NCBI RefSeq assembly: GCF_036924715.1
Contig: NZ_JAZHSB010000001.1
Span: forward strand, 3,153,001-3,217,000
Direction of reading: 5' to 3'
Source of the DNA: Bradyrhizobium sp. AZCC 1721
GTDB taxonomy: Bacteria; Pseudomonadota; Alphaproteobacteria; Rhizobiales; Xanthobacteraceae
Length of the DNA stretch: 64,000 bases
Shown here: positions 34,946-43,914 of the stretch, one piece after another
Layout: every line of letters starts with the position of its first letter
Position numbering within the stretch: position 1 is the first letter of the stretch
Notes under the pieces: model-generated
What the model saw: the letters and a program-made list of their open reading frames with translations, nothing else
Told to the model about the DNA's origin: nothing
The model's database searches: none
Made by a program: the position numbers and the translations under genes

Positions 34946-35401
34946 TTACGCGTTGCGTGTGCCACTCGGTCCGCGGTCCGGTCCAGGGTCCTGGCCGGCG
35001 GCTACCTTGGTCAGCCTGTCGAGATAATGCGCCCAACCCTTGGAATGGGCGTCGCGGGTTGCCTCGCTGGGCAGGCCGCTATGGGTCATGCGCAACAGCG
35101 TGCCGCCGTCCCGTTCGATCAGATCGATCTCGATCAGGCTCGATCCCGGCGGCACTTCCTCATTGCCTTCCCAGCCAAAGCTGTAGGCGAGGCGGTGAAC
35201 CGGCACGACCTCGCGGAACGCGCCGCGTGCCGTGGAGCTGCCGACGCCTTTCAGGAGGTACATGCCGCCCGGATGCATCTCCGTCACTGCCTCGCTGCCC
35301 ATCCATTGCACGATCTTCTCGGGGTCCGTCAGGAAGGCGAACACGCTGGCGCGGGGTGCGGCGATGTGGGTCTCGCGCTGGAGCACAAACGATTCAGTCA
35401 T
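34946..35401 (-). CDS. SRPBCC/AHSA1-type protein
   Basis: A 151-residue START/Bet v 1-like protein of the AHSA1 group. Typical pattern: VFAFLTDPEKIVQWMGSEAVTEMHPGGMYLLKG, then GAFREVVPVHRLAYSFGWEG and the final helix SKGWAHYLDRLTKV. Such domains bind hydrophobic ligands or assist folding; no catalytic residues are expected. It overlaps no neighbour and is divergent from the cyclase gene; the GNAT gene converges on it. A second SRPBCC protein is encoded at 37061. Confidence 0.85.
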   Translation of the reverse strand: MTESFVLQRETHIAAPRASVFAFLTDPEKIVQWMGSEAVTEMHPGGMYLLKGVGSSTARGAFREVVPVHRLAYSFGWEGNEEVPPGSSLIEIDLIERDGGTLLRMTHSGLPSEATRDAHSKGWAHYLDRLTKVAAGQDPGPDRGPSGTRNA

Positions 35402-35518
35402 CGAAAACCTCGTGGGTCGTTGGCAGGACGCGCTGATACAACCAGCGGGTGCCTAAGGCGAGTGCCTAAGTTAAGCGCCGTGGGTGACAATGCAACATCG
35501 CTGCCGCATGATCGATCC

Positions 35519-36607
35519 ATGCAACTGAGTTCGACGCTGACATGGCTGGTCGATGCAGCCAGCGCTTCGCCGGGCGCCGACCCGTTCCTGGCCGAACTCG
35601 GCACCCGCCTGATCGGGGACGGCGTGCCGCTCGCCGGCGGAGCGCTGACGCTCGCCGTGCCGCATCCGATCGTCGCCCGCCGGACCTGGCTATGGCGCGC
35701 CGAGAATGGGGCGGTGATCGAAGCCGTGGGGTTCGCTCCGGCGGGATTCGGAGCGGCGGGGAATTTGTCCGGCGACGCCGGCCGGAGCTGGTTGGTCGGG
35801 CTCGCAGGCGGAGCGGTGCATGAAGATAATGTGAGCCCGGGATCGGACGGGCCGATTCTTGGCTGGATCGGACCGCGGCCGTTCACGCAACCGGAGTCTG
35901 ATCGCCTGCGCGATGCCGCCCGCTTCGCTGCAGCGCCGCTCGCCGCGCTTTCGGCGCGCGCGACCGTGACCGCTGCGCTCGAAGCCTATCTCGGCAAGCG
36001 GAGCGCGGCGCGCGTGCTGACGGGGCCGCTGCGGCGCGAGGTCGGTGAGACGATCCGGGCCGCGCTGCTGTTTGCCGACTTACGCAGCTTCACGGCACTG
36101 TCCGAGGCCGAGCCTCCCGCGGCGGTGATTGCCGCGCTCGGCACCTGGTTCGATTGCATTGCCGGTGCTGTCCATGCCTTCGGCGGCGAGGTGTTGAAAT
36201 TCATCGGCGACGGCGTGCTGGCGATCTTTCCGGTCACCGGTCCATCTCCCCGCGATGCCTGCAACGCGGCGCTCCGGGCCGTCGCTTCCGCGCAGGCCGG
36301 AATGGCGCATCTCGGCGACGCACGGAGAGAGCAGGGGCTGCCGCCGCTGTCGTTCGGCGTGGCATTGCATCTCGGTGAAATTCTGTGGGGCAACGTCGGT
36401 GCGGCCGACCGGCTGGATTTCACGGCGATCGGTCCCGCGGTCAATCTGGTGAGCCGGCTGGAAGGGCTTTGTCGGCCGCTCGGCCGAACGGTGCTGATAT
36501 CAAGCGCACTCGCCGCCGAAACCACCACAAAACTGATCCCGCTGGGAACGCACGCGCTGCGCGGCATTGCGGCTCCCTGCGCCGTGTACACCGTGCCGGA
36601 CGGCTAG
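35519..36607 (+). CDS. Class III adenylate/guanylate cyclase
   Basis: A 362-residue soluble cyclase. The catalytic domain takes residues 170-360. The first metal Asp is in LLFADLRSF near 183, the second in KFIGDGVLAIF near 228, whose preceding Lys also marks adenine specificity. DFTAIGPAVNLVSRLE near 300 holds the second purine-binding residue and the Asn/Arg of the transition state. The N-terminal 170 residues look like a divergent GAF-like sensor region without Cys. It probably makes cAMP from ATP in response to an unknown signal. ATG 35519 is used; there is no strong ribosome site. Confidence 0.88.
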   Translation: MQLSSTLTWLVDAASASPGADPFLAELGTRLIGDGVPLAGGALTLAVPHPIVARRTWLWRAENGAVIEAVGFAPAGFGAAGNLSGDAGRSWLVGLAGGAVHEDNVSPGSDGPILGWIGPRPFTQPESDRLRDAARFAAAPLAALSARATVTAALEAYLGKRSAARVLTGPLRREVGETIRAALLFADLRSFTALSEAEPPAAVIAALGTWFDCIAGAVHAFGGEVLKFIGDGVLAIFPVTGPSPRDACNAALRAVASAQAGMAHLGDARREQGLPPLSFGVALHLGEILWGNVGAADRLDFTAIGPAVNLVSRLEGLCRPLGRTVLISSALAAETTTKLIPLGTHALRGIAAPCAVYTVPDG

Positions 36608-36629
36608 GCCCAAATCTCATCACGAAAAC

Positions 36630-36688
36630 GTTAAACCGATTGGTTGACAATTAGCGTCGCGCGACTATGTTAAACCACATGGTTGAAC
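36630..36688 (+). promoter_or_regulatory. Promoter and two operators of the ArsR-type operon
   Basis: TTGACA (36643-36648), 16 bases, TATGTT (36665-36670) reads as a promoter. Two copies of GTTAAACC-N4-GGTTGA (36630-36647 and 36669-36686), 39 bases apart, cover its -35 side and the start site. With transcription starting near 36677, the ATG at 36679 would leave almost no leader. The dyads fit binding by the small ArsR dimer, so the gene is likely autorepressed. Confidence 0.6.
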
Positions 36689-37056
36689 GTAGTGCCCATC
36701 TCGACGCCGTTTTTCACGCCCTCGCGGATCCAACGCGGCGGGCGATGCTTGGTCGTCTGGCGGAACGGGAACTGACGATCGGGGAACTGGCGACGCCGTT
36801 TCACATGAGCTTCGCCGGCGCCTCGAAACACGTGCGGGTGCTGGAGAGCGCTGGTCTCGTCAAACGCACGATCCGCGGTCGTTCCCATCTCTGCCGCCTC
36901 GAGGCGGCGCGGCTCGCGGAAGCCGATGCATGGCTGAAGCGTTACGAGCGTTTCTGGACCGCAAAGCTCGACAGGCTGGAAGCTCTGCTGCGCGAAGAGG
37001 ACCGGGCGAAAGCAAAATCCAAATCAAAATCCAAATCAAAATCGGTGACGGAGTAG
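36679..37056 (+). CDS. ArsR-family transcriptional regulator
   Basis: A 125-residue winged-helix repressor from ATG 36679 (MVERSAHLDAVFHALADPTRRAML). The helix-turn-helix is ELTIGELATPFHMSFAGASKHVRVLESAGLV with the wing KRTIRGRSHLCRLEA. It has no metal-binding Cys pair in the recognition helix, so it belongs to the metal-independent group that often precedes AHSA1 genes. The C-terminus ends in a KSKSKSKSKS run from a 12-base DNA repeat (about 37014-37043). The next gene starts 5 bases after its stop, so this is one operon: regulator, SRPBCC, DUF899. Confidence 0.88.
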   Translation: MVERSAHLDAVFHALADPTRRAMLGRLAERELTIGELATPFHMSFAGASKHVRVLESAGLVKRTIRGRSHLCRLEAARLAEADAWLKRYERFWTAKLDRLEALLREEDRAKAKSKSKSKSKSVTE

Positions 37057-37060
37057 AGCG

Positions 37061-37594
37061 ATGAATTCAACGACAAAGCCCGACGCGTACGGCAGCCTGC
37101 CCGAGCCCACGACGCTGAAAATCCAGCGGCTGCTGCCCGGCCCGATCGAGCGCATCTGGGCCTATCTCACCGACAGCGAGTTGCGCCGCAAATGGATGGC
37201 GGCCGGCGATATGGGGACAAAGGTCGGCGCGCCCTTCGAACTTGTCTGGCGAAACGACGAATTGACGGATCCGCCCGGCAAGGCCCCGGCCGGCTTCGGC
37301 GGCGAGCATCGCATGCAGAGCCGGATTACCGAATTCGATCCACCCCGAAAATTGTCGATCACCTGGAACAGTACCGGTGACGTCACGTTCGAACTGGAGC
37401 CCAAAGGCAAGGGCGTGCTGCTCACGGTCACCCATCGGCGCTTCCCCGACCGCGCCACGCTGCTCAAGCATATGGCCGGTTGGCACATGCATCTCGATGT
37501 TCTGGTCGCCCGTGCGAGCGGAGAGGAGCCGGCGCCGTTCTGGGATGGCTGGAGCGGCCTCATGAAGGAATACGACGCGCGTCTGCCGGCCTGA
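37061..37594 (+). CDS. SRPBCC/AHSA1-type protein
   Basis: A 177-residue protein of the AHSA1/SRPBCC family. Typical pattern: RLLPGPIERIWAYLTDSELRRKWMAAGDM, SRITEFDPPRKLSITWN, and the helix HMAGWHMHLDVLVARASGE. ArsR followed directly by AHSA1 is a common bacterial arrangement. ATG 37061 follows the ArsR stop by 5 bases; the sequence CGGAGTAGAGCG contains the ribosome site. It may bind a lipid-like ligand or act as a dehydration/reduction partner, which is unknown. Confidence 0.87.
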   Translation: MNSTTKPDAYGSLPEPTTLKIQRLLPGPIERIWAYLTDSELRRKWMAAGDMGTKVGAPFELVWRNDELTDPPGKAPAGFGGEHRMQSRITEFDPPRKLSITWNSTGDVTFELEPKGKGVLLTVTHRRFPDRATLLKHMAGWHMHLDVLVARASGEEPAPFWDGWSGLMKEYDARLPA

Positions 37595-37647
37595 CGCTGC
37601 AAGTCGAAGCTCAAGTGACAAACGTCCCAACAAACAGGAGGTTAGCC

Positions 37648-38397
37648 ATGCAGATTCACACCGTTTCGGCACAGGAATGGGAAGCGGCCCGCCAGCAATT
37701 GCTCGTGAAGGAAAAGGCCACGACCCGCGCCCGTGACGCGCTCGCCGCCGAACGCCGGCGAATGCCGTGGTTGGCCGTGGAGAAGGAGTACAGGTTCGAG
37801 GGGCCCAACGGCCAGGCGAGCTTGCGCGACTTGTTCGAGGGCCGTCATCAGTTGATCCTCTACCGCGCCTTCTTCGAGCCCGGCGTGTTCGGCTGGCCCG
37901 ACCATGCCTGCCGCGGCTGTTCGATGGTGGCCGACCAGGTCGCCCATGTTGCCCATCTCAACGCCCGCGATACCACGCTCGTGTTTGCCTCGCGCGCGCC
38001 GCAGCCGGACATCGCGCGCCTGAAGAAGCGAATGGGATGGGAGTTGATCCCCTGGTACACCATCACCGACAGCTTCGACACCGACTTCGACGTCGGCGAA
38101 TGGCACGGCACCAACGTGTTCTTCCGCGACGGCAACAAGATCTACCGCACCTACTTCATCAACAACCGCGGCGACGAGCAGATGGGAGGCACCTGGAATT
38201 ACCTCGACATCACGCCGCTCGGCCGCCAGGAGGTCTGGGAGGATTCGCCCGAAGGATATCCTCAGACTCCGACCTACAAATGGTGGAATTGGCACGACAG
38301 CTACATCGAAGGCGCAGCGCCCGACAAGAGGTGGGTCGAGGTGTCGGACGCCGGAGAGGCCGCGTTCCGCAAGCAGAGCGCAGGCACAAAGGGATGA
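37648..38397 (+). CDS. DUF899-family thioredoxin-like protein
   Basis: A 249-residue protein of the DUF899 family, predicted thioredoxin-like fold. Family features: RRRMPWLAVEKEYRFEGPNG, LYRAFFEPG with DHACRGCSMVADQVAHVAHLNARDTTLVFASRAP, and WELIPWYTITDSFDTDFDVGEWHGTNVFFRDG. The CRGC motif sits where thioredoxins have their redox pair. It follows the SRPBCC gene by 53 bases with AGGAGG upstream of ATG 37648, the third gene of the ArsR operon. Function unproven, probably redox or binding. Confidence 0.87.
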   Translation: MQIHTVSAQEWEAARQQLLVKEKATTRARDALAAERRRMPWLAVEKEYRFEGPNGQASLRDLFEGRHQLILYRAFFEPGVFGWPDHACRGCSMVADQVAHVAHLNARDTTLVFASRAPQPDIARLKKRMGWELIPWYTITDSFDTDFDVGEWHGTNVFFRDGNKIYRTYFINNRGDEQMGGTWNYLDITPLGRQEVWEDSPEGYPQTPTYKWWNWHDSYIEGAAPDKRWVEVSDAGEAAFRKQSAGTKG

Positions 38398-38666
38398 GCG
38401 AGGCCTCTCACAGCAACGCGCCCTGCGCGGCGAGCTGTGATGACGAAGGCGCCGCGGTCGCGCTTGCGATAGTTAGATGGCAATCGCTTGCGGCCGCGCC
38501 GACCTTCGCAATCATGGCGCTGCTTACCGCCGTGGTTGGCGGTGGCCCGCTGGATCCGCTTTGCTCGGCTGCAAACGCATTGCCGGTAGGCGGCATGGTG
38601 CCGATGTACTTGCTGATGAGCGCCTTCCATTCGGCGCCCTGGCTGAAGCTGATTTCGCGCCGATGA
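38394..38666 (+). CDS. Hypothetical membrane-anchored protein
   Basis: A 90-residue protein whose ATG overlaps the DUF899 stop by 4 bases (ATGA), so it is translationally coupled. Residues 28-48 (AIVRWQSLAAAPTFAIMALLTAVVG) and 58-80 (NALPVGGMVPMYLLMSAFHSAPWLKL) are hydrophobic, probably two membrane segments, and an N-terminal CAASC pair faces the cytosol. I do not recognise a family. Its place at the end of the ArsR-SRPBCC-DUF899 operon is a common alphaproteobacterial pattern. Confidence 0.6.
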   Translation: MSEASHSNAPCAASCDDEGAAVALAIVRWQSLAAAPTFAIMALLTAVVGGGPLDPLCSAANALPVGGMVPMYLLMSAFHSAPWLKLISRR

Positions 38667-38702
38667 AGCCGGCAGCGCGACGTCGTCGTCGGGTGTGCGA
38701 AA

Positions 38703-39319
38703 TTAGGGCGTGGACTCATTACGCGCAGCTAGCCATAGCCGGATGGATGCGAGCTGGACGAAGGCAAGATAGTTGACGGCAAGCTTATCGTAGCGTGTAG
38801 CAACCCGACGACATTGCTTGATCCGATTGAAGAACCGTTCGACTTTGTTGCGGGCGCGGTAGAGATAAGGGCTGAAGCAGATTGTCATGAGCCTCACCAG
38901 GTGTCAGTGCCAGCCGTACAGGCAGGCCATTACCATCGACGAGCGCATGGATCTTGCTGGTCAATCCGCCCCGTGACCGACCCATCGACTGTCTCCGGTT
39001 TCGGGTGATGCACGCTGCATGCTGATGCACGCGGACAATGGAGGTGTCGAGCATCTGGACGGCGGCATCATGGGCGGCCTGCCAGGGCGTTCATAATTCG
39101 GGTCCACACGCCCGCTCGTCGCCAGCGAACGAAGCGGTTGTAGCAGGTCGTGTACGGACCAAAATTGTCCGGCAAATCGCGCCATGGCGCTCCAGAGCGC
39201 AAGACCCAGAAGATGCCATTGAGGACACGACGATCATTCACCCGCGGCACGCCGCGCGGCTTGTTCGGTAGCATCGGCTTGATTGCAGCCCACTGTTTGT
39301 CGGTGAGTTCGTAACGCAT
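38703..39319 (-). mobile_element. IS5-family (IS427/IS1031-like) transposase remnant with internal deletion
   Basis: The transposase reads in three frames. The N-terminal part MRYELTDKQWAAIKPMLPNK...FVRWRRAGVW runs 39319 to 39068. The catalytic core continues in the next frame, normal for these two-frame elements: MLDTSIVRVHQH, RSRGGLTSKIHALVD, PVRLALTPGEAHDN. From about 38880 the C-terminal part ICFSPYLYRARNKVERFFNRIKQCRRVATRYDKLAVNYLAF follows. About 120 to 150 bases that normally encode the ADRGYD region, with the second Asp of the DDE triad, are missing. The element cannot transpose. The terminal inverted repeats are not convincingly resolved. Confidence 0.85.
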
Positions 39320-39505
39320 GATTCGCCCCCACGATAAGGGGCTTGAATCACGGCATGACAGTCCGGCTCAATGTGGCCCGCCAAGGAGCGAGTCGGACGC
39401 TATGCACCCGAAAGCGGACCTATTATGCTCACCCGAGCTTTGTCGTTCTTGACCCAAACCGGACGCTGCTCCATACGAATGCCGGCGCGCTCGCTTCACG
39501 GTAAC

Positions 39506-40357
39506 TCAACGGGAAAATTGAGCAGCGAGGAAACCCCGCATCTCCTGGACTGACTGGGCGGCCGCAGAGGGATCATATTTGAGCCAGTGCCCGAAATATT
39601 CCCTGCCGTTGGCGAAGGCCGGAAAATCAAAAGCGTGATAGGCGCCGGGGTAGACGACCAGTTTAACGGGCGCTCCTCTGTCGGCCCGCCGCTTCATCCA
39701 AAGTTCGCAGTCTCTCGCTGGCGTCCAGTCATCGAGTTCGCCAATCAGGATCAATGTAGGAACGATGAGTTCCTCTGAAGCAACGCCGCAAAACGGGTAA
39801 TAGGCCACGGTGGCCTTGAACTTTAGACCCCGAGGGACGTCAAAGATTTCCGCCTGATGGTTCGACGCCAACTGCAGAGCGACCACTCCACCCTGCGAAT
39901 ATCCAACGACCGCGATACGTTGAGAATCGACGAAGGGAAGATTGGAAAGATAGGATAGAGCGCCTAAAGCATCACCTTGGCGGGCAAACAACAGGCCCGG
40001 CGTCGCTTGGGAGCAGGTGTTCTTGATGCCACGGGTCGAAAAGCTATCCAACACAAGGGACACATAGCCCCGAGCGTTGTACTTTCGGGCGTCTTCCGAA
40101 AGTTCATCGCATCCGTGGAGATATACAATGGCGGCAAATGGGCCATCGCCCTCAGGTTTCGACAGGTAACCTTCAATCGTTTCGGACGCAGCTTTCGGCC
40201 TTTCGCCGCGCTCGCGCGCTAAGCGCTTCTGCAGTTCGCCGAGGTGAACGGGAGCACTTTCGAGCCTGATCAATTCTCCTGCAAAGGTGATGGCGTTGGT
40301 GCAAAGGCATGCAAGGAATACTGTTAGACCGAAACATGCTTTGGCTCGTGGACCCAT
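39506..40357 (-). CDS. Exported dienelactone-hydrolase-like protein
   Basis: A 283-residue protein; start ATG 40357 with GGAGGAAGGAAA before it. The signal segment MGPRAKACFGLTVFLACLCTNAITFAG leads into a hydrolase with nucleophile Ser in GYSQGG near residue 165, an oxyanion HGCDEL near 89, an Asp in IGELDDWTP near 217 and the catalytic His in YHAFDF near 246. The FSTRGIKNTCSQATPG segment is typical of periplasmic dienelactone-type hydrolases in rhizobia. DNA here is AT-richer than the core. Ester or lactone substrate unknown. Confidence 0.82.
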   Translation of the reverse strand: MGPRAKACFGLTVFLACLCTNAITFAGELIRLESAPVHLGELQKRLARERGERPKAASETIEGYLSKPEGDGPFAAIVYLHGCDELSEDARKYNARGYVSLVLDSFSTRGIKNTCSQATPGLLFARQGDALGALSYLSNLPFVDSQRIAVVGYSQGGVVALQLASNHQAEIFDVPRGLKFKATVAYYPFCGVASEELIVPTLILIGELDDWTPARDCELWMKRRADRGAPVKLVVYPGAYHAFDFPAFANGREYFGHWLKYDPSAAAQSVQEMRGFLAAQFSR

Positions 40358-40634
40358 TTTCCTTCCTCCGTCTTCGTAAACGGGGTCATCGTAGCAGGGG
40401 CATGTCCGCCCATCCACAGCGCAAGTCTAAGAACTGCACGTGCACCTATGGCCCTTAGCCGAAGATCGCATTGGTCGTCTTCATGTCGGGGTAGACCGGA
40501 CATTGCTCAGCGCGACCTTCAGCGCCGGCTTTTGACCCATTGCGGACTTCACCCCCGACCTGACTGGCGGGAGCGGGGCCTCGGGCAAGACAATGACACC
40601 TGATGCCCAGGCATATTGCGCGCGATCTGAGATC

Positions 40635-41723
40635 TCACGGTGTTATCCATGGACTAACGTGCAGCCCGCACATCGACAAGATTATCGTCGCGGCAACGGC
40701 GGCGCCGACCCCGATGATTGGCCAGGCAACCGAGCTGGCCGTTGTGATCGAAACGCCATGGGACAGGAGCGCACCTCTTAAGCCGCAGGCCAGATGAATG
40801 AATAGCGCCCAAACCGCCAGCGAGTAGTGCGGGATGAGCCTCACATTCCAGGCATCGTGCAGCAGACCGGTCGGCGCGCCGGACGCAAAGAGAAAATCGG
40901 TGTCGACCTTCATCACCATGCGTCCCAAGACGAAGACGGCAATTATATGTGACACGATGTACAGAGCCAGATACATGCCGGCTGTCGTTTGCAGAGTTGC
41001 GAATAGGTCCGCCTTGACACGCATGCGCACCCCCCACAGGGCAAGTCCGCTCGCGATCTGAAAGATGAACAGGGTGACGAGCAATGGCTGGACAGTGTCT
41101 GTGCGGTAGACATGCCGCAATGTCTGCAACACCATCTTGTGCACATCGATGTTCCATATCGCCGTTAGATGGTTGGCGATGTGTGGTGCCAGGAAGATCG
41201 CCAGAATGATAACGGCGGATATTCCATGAGCCGTCCGAAGCGCCGGCGATAGCACACGGTGAGATTCGCGCTCTGCTGCTTCGTTCGCCTGGCTGCGGGT
41301 GAAGATCAGAATTGCCGCAGCGATCCATATTATCGCCCACAAGACATAATCACCGTTGGTGACGCCGGCGATGTAAAAGGCAACACCGATGAGCGTGAAC
41401 AGTGGCGGACTGGCGACGGCCAGGTGAGCCGTGATGCGTCCGACACGCGACAGCGATCGATCGGCACTCCAACCGAGCTGATAGGCGATGACGAACCCAA
41501 CAACGGGAACGCCATAGCAGAGGATCAGGGAACCGCCGACAGTGACCGCACCCAACAGCCATTCGCCCGGTTCGTGAGCACTGCCAACGAGACCGAAGCT
41601 CCGATTCAACGCCAACAGCGCCACCGGGTAAGAGAGTGCGGCGACAGCAGGTATGGTGCACACGTATGGGCGCCACCGCCCCTGAAGCGGCGCAATGACA
41701 TGATCGTGGGCGCTGAGAACCAT
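40635..41723 (-). CDS. Polytopic membrane protein, cytochrome-b-like features
   Basis: A 362-residue integral membrane protein with about nine predicted helices. Start at ATG 41723 with GAGGAGGTCCG directly before it. Several helices carry single His residues (TAHLAVASPP, RTAHGISAVIILAIFLAPHIANHL, DVHKMVLQTLRHVYR, SHIIAVFVLGR, FIHLACGLRG), which hint at haem ligation similar to succinate dehydrogenase anchors or b-type cytochromes. I do not recognise a named family. It is divergent from the MocR-type regulator, with shared operator boxes, so it is probably regulated by it. Confidence 0.6.
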   Translation of the reverse strand: MVLSAHDHVIAPLQGRWRPYVCTIPAVAALSYPVALLALNRSFGLVGSAHEPGEWLLGAVTVGGSLILCYGVPVVGFVIAYQLGWSADRSLSRVGRITAHLAVASPPLFTLIGVAFYIAGVTNGDYVLWAIIWIAAAILIFTRSQANEAAERESHRVLSPALRTAHGISAVIILAIFLAPHIANHLTAIWNIDVHKMVLQTLRHVYRTDTVQPLLVTLFIFQIASGLALWGVRMRVKADLFATLQTTAGMYLALYIVSHIIAVFVLGRMVMKVDTDFLFASGAPTGLLHDAWNVRLIPHYSLAVWALFIHLACGLRGALLSHGVSITTASSVAWPIIGVGAAVAATIILSMCGLHVSPWITP

Positions 41724-41812
41724 CGGACCTCCTCGATTCTCGCCGGTGCAAGGGAACTCGGTCGAGGGCTGCCTTCTTGAATACGAAATGCGCACAAGTG
41801 GATTTCGTCCGT

Positions 41813-41840
41813 GGACCATTTTTGAGTTTTTTCATGGTCC
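41813..41840. promoter_or_regulatory. Operator between the membrane protein and the MocR regulator
   Basis: GGACCAT (41813-41819) and ATGGTCC (41834-41840) form a 7-base inverted repeat with a 14-base T-rich centre, and a further GGTC...GACC follows at 41837-41848. GGACC/GGTCC half-sites are what I recall for MocR-type regulators. It lies 20 to 47 bases upstream of the regulator ATG. Confidence 0.5.
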
Positions 41841-41859
41841 ATTTTGACCTGGAGGCATC

Positions 41860-43356
41860 ATGTCGAAGCGGTCGCGCTCACAAGATGTCGCACTCGGGGC
41901 GTGCCCACACGGCCAAGCCACATTTCGTTGGCTTACCGAACAACTCGGTGCGGCCATGCTGGATGGAAGGTTGACTGCCGGCACGCCATTACCGTCCTCG
42001 CGCGACCTTGCGCGCCAATACGGTATCGCGCGCGGAACGGTGGTTAGGGCCTTCAGGCAGCTACAGGCCGAAGGCTTCATCTCAAGCAAGGTCGGCGCCG
42101 GCACCTTTGTCTCGGCGAGAGTGCCCGATCAACGGAGCTTCGAAGCGCACAAGCCGGTGATCGCAGAAACCGGAAAGCCGAAACTCGGCTTCTCTGCGCG
42201 CGGTCAAACGATGACTACCACGTGCTTTCCGCTGAAACCGATTGCAAGAGTCGGTGTTGCTTTCCGTGCTTATCAACCCGATCTCGAGGCGTTCCCGCTC
42301 GCCCTCTGGTCGCGGATTGCAGCTCGCCGGCAACGCCTCGCCCGCAAGGAGCTGCTCGGGGTTGGAGATCCTCTCGGTTATCGGCCGCTCCGAGAAGCGG
42401 TGGCCGCCTATCTCGGTTCGGCACGCGGTGTCGTCTGCGATGCCGATCAGGTCGTTATCGTTTCAAGCGTTCAGCAGGCGCTCGACTTGGCATCACGCTT
42501 ATTGCTCAACACCAATGACCCGGTGTGGATCGAGGATCCCGGATTTCCCGGGGCGCGCCTCGTCCTCGAAGCGGCGGAGTTGAAGCCCGTTCCAGTTCCA
42601 GTTGATTCTCGTGGGATAGATGTCGCAGCCGGCCAGCGCCTGTGTTCCGCTGCGCGGATGGCGTATGTCACGCCGGCGCATCAAGTACCTCTCGGCAGTC
42701 GCCTCTCTCTGGAACGCCGGTTGACTCTGCTGGAATGGGCGCATCGACAAGGATCCTGGATTTTCGAGGACGATTACGACGGCGAATTCCGTTACGACGG
42801 CAGCCCATTCGCTGCACTCAAAAGCTTGGACAGGTATGGGGTCGTTCTCTACTCGGGATCTTTCAGTAAGATGCTCTTTCCCGCATTGCGCTTGGCTTAC
42901 TTGGTGGTCCCACCGGCGCTCGTCGACGGCTTCGCGGCTGCCCGATCGATTGTGGACCGTTTTCCCCCGACTTTCGGACAAGCCGTGCTGTGTGATTTTA
43001 TCGTTGAAGGCCACTTTGCAAGGCACCTCCGGTCTATGCGCGAGCTTTATGGCTCTCGCCTGATGGCGCTGCGAGAAGGCGTCCGCCGGCTTTCCGGAAT
43101 CCTTAAGCTCGCACCCGAATCCGCAGGATTGGAGATTGTTGCGTGGTTGCCCTCGGAGATCGATGATCGGGCTGCTGTCAATGCTGCTGCGGAGCGCAGC
43201 GTCGAGGTGCGGGCGCTTTCAAGCTACATTGTCAAGCGATCCGCCCCGAACGGGCTCGTTCTTGGCTTTGCGGCTGTCGACGTCACCCGCATCGACGTGG
43301 GGCTAGGTCAACTTGCCGAAGCCTTGGGTAAGGTCGCGAAGCGTCAGCTGGCCTGA
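41860..43356 (+). CDS. MocR/PdxR-type regulator (GntR HTH fused to aminotransferase domain)
   Basis: A 498-residue regulator with a GntR winged helix (residues 25-95: LTAGTPLPSSRDLARQYGIARGTVVRAFRQLQAEGFI) fused to a fold-type I aminotransferase domain. The latter shows GDPLGYRPLREAVAAYLGSARGV, VSSVQQALDLASRLL, EDPGFPGARLV and the PLP lysine in SGSFSKMLFPALRLAYLVVPP. MocR proteins use PLP as effector, for example in taurine, GABA or pyridoxal control. The Lys is present, so PLP binding is expected. RBS GGAGG is 4 bases before ATG 41860. Its divergent neighbour is its likely target. Confidence 0.92.
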   Translation: MSKRSRSQDVALGACPHGQATFRWLTEQLGAAMLDGRLTAGTPLPSSRDLARQYGIARGTVVRAFRQLQAEGFISSKVGAGTFVSARVPDQRSFEAHKPVIAETGKPKLGFSARGQTMTTTCFPLKPIARVGVAFRAYQPDLEAFPLALWSRIAARRQRLARKELLGVGDPLGYRPLREAVAAYLGSARGVVCDADQVVIVSSVQQALDLASRLLLNTNDPVWIEDPGFPGARLVLEAAELKPVPVPVDSRGIDVAAGQRLCSAARMAYVTPAHQVPLGSRLSLERRLTLLEWAHRQGSWIFEDDYDGEFRYDGSPFAALKSLDRYGVVLYSGSFSKMLFPALRLAYLVVPPALVDGFAAARSIVDRFPPTFGQAVLCDFIVEGHFARHLRSMRELYGSRLMALREGVRRLSGILKLAPESAGLEIVAWLPSEIDDRAAVNAAAERSVEVRALSSYIVKRSAPNGLVLGFAAVDVTRIDVGLGQLAEALGKVAKRQLA

Positions 43357-43914
43357 ACGAATTGCCCAAGCTCTTAGCGCGGGTCATGGGACAACTAGGG
43401 CCGCTCTTGGCCCTTAGGCGAAGTGGCGGCACGTTGCATTGAGGCCCGCTCATGTATGTGTAGCGGACTCGATTTGCTCACGGTGAGTTGCCCAGCTGAC
43501 CGATGATTCATTCCAATCCGAAGCGCGGCTAGAGCGGGGTCTTCCTTGCATCATTCGATCTGCTTGCGAACCTTTGGTTGTAGGTCTAGCGTTACGGGCC
43601 GTGAGGCGGATCTTTACGCTGGGTGATGTGCCCTCTCGTGCGATCGCGTGTCGCAGAAAGAAGGTGATCATGCAGCAAGCGGGGGAGCCGGTTTCGACGG
43701 CTGGCGTTCGAGCGCCGATGACGCCCATGCGCGATTTAGCGCGCCACTTCTGATCGCAACAACTTCGGTGCGCCTGATTTTGTAGCGCAGGTTGCGTATC
43801 CGTTCACGGTCACTGATTAGCTAACGGTCCAGAACGAACGCGCCGAATTGCGTTTTGGCGAGTCGGTTGTCGGCCGCACAAGGACTAAGTCGTAAGAGAG
43901 CAAGGGAGGGACCA
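43357..43914. other. Intergenic region with no clear gene
   Basis: 558 bases between the MocR gene and the secreted cupin gene. One short frame, ATG 43670 to TGA 43753 (27 codons, MQQAGEPVSTAG), has AAGAAGGTGATC upstream and stays open about 20 codons further 5', but nothing supports a function. No repeat of families A to C and no hairpin stands out. Confidence 0.4.

Noticed and set aside
43670..43753. A 27-codon frame with a fair ribosome site, near a tmRNA-like GGTTTCGAC
   Set aside because: Too short and with no known relative; no acceptor stem or CCA end for tmRNA can be built.
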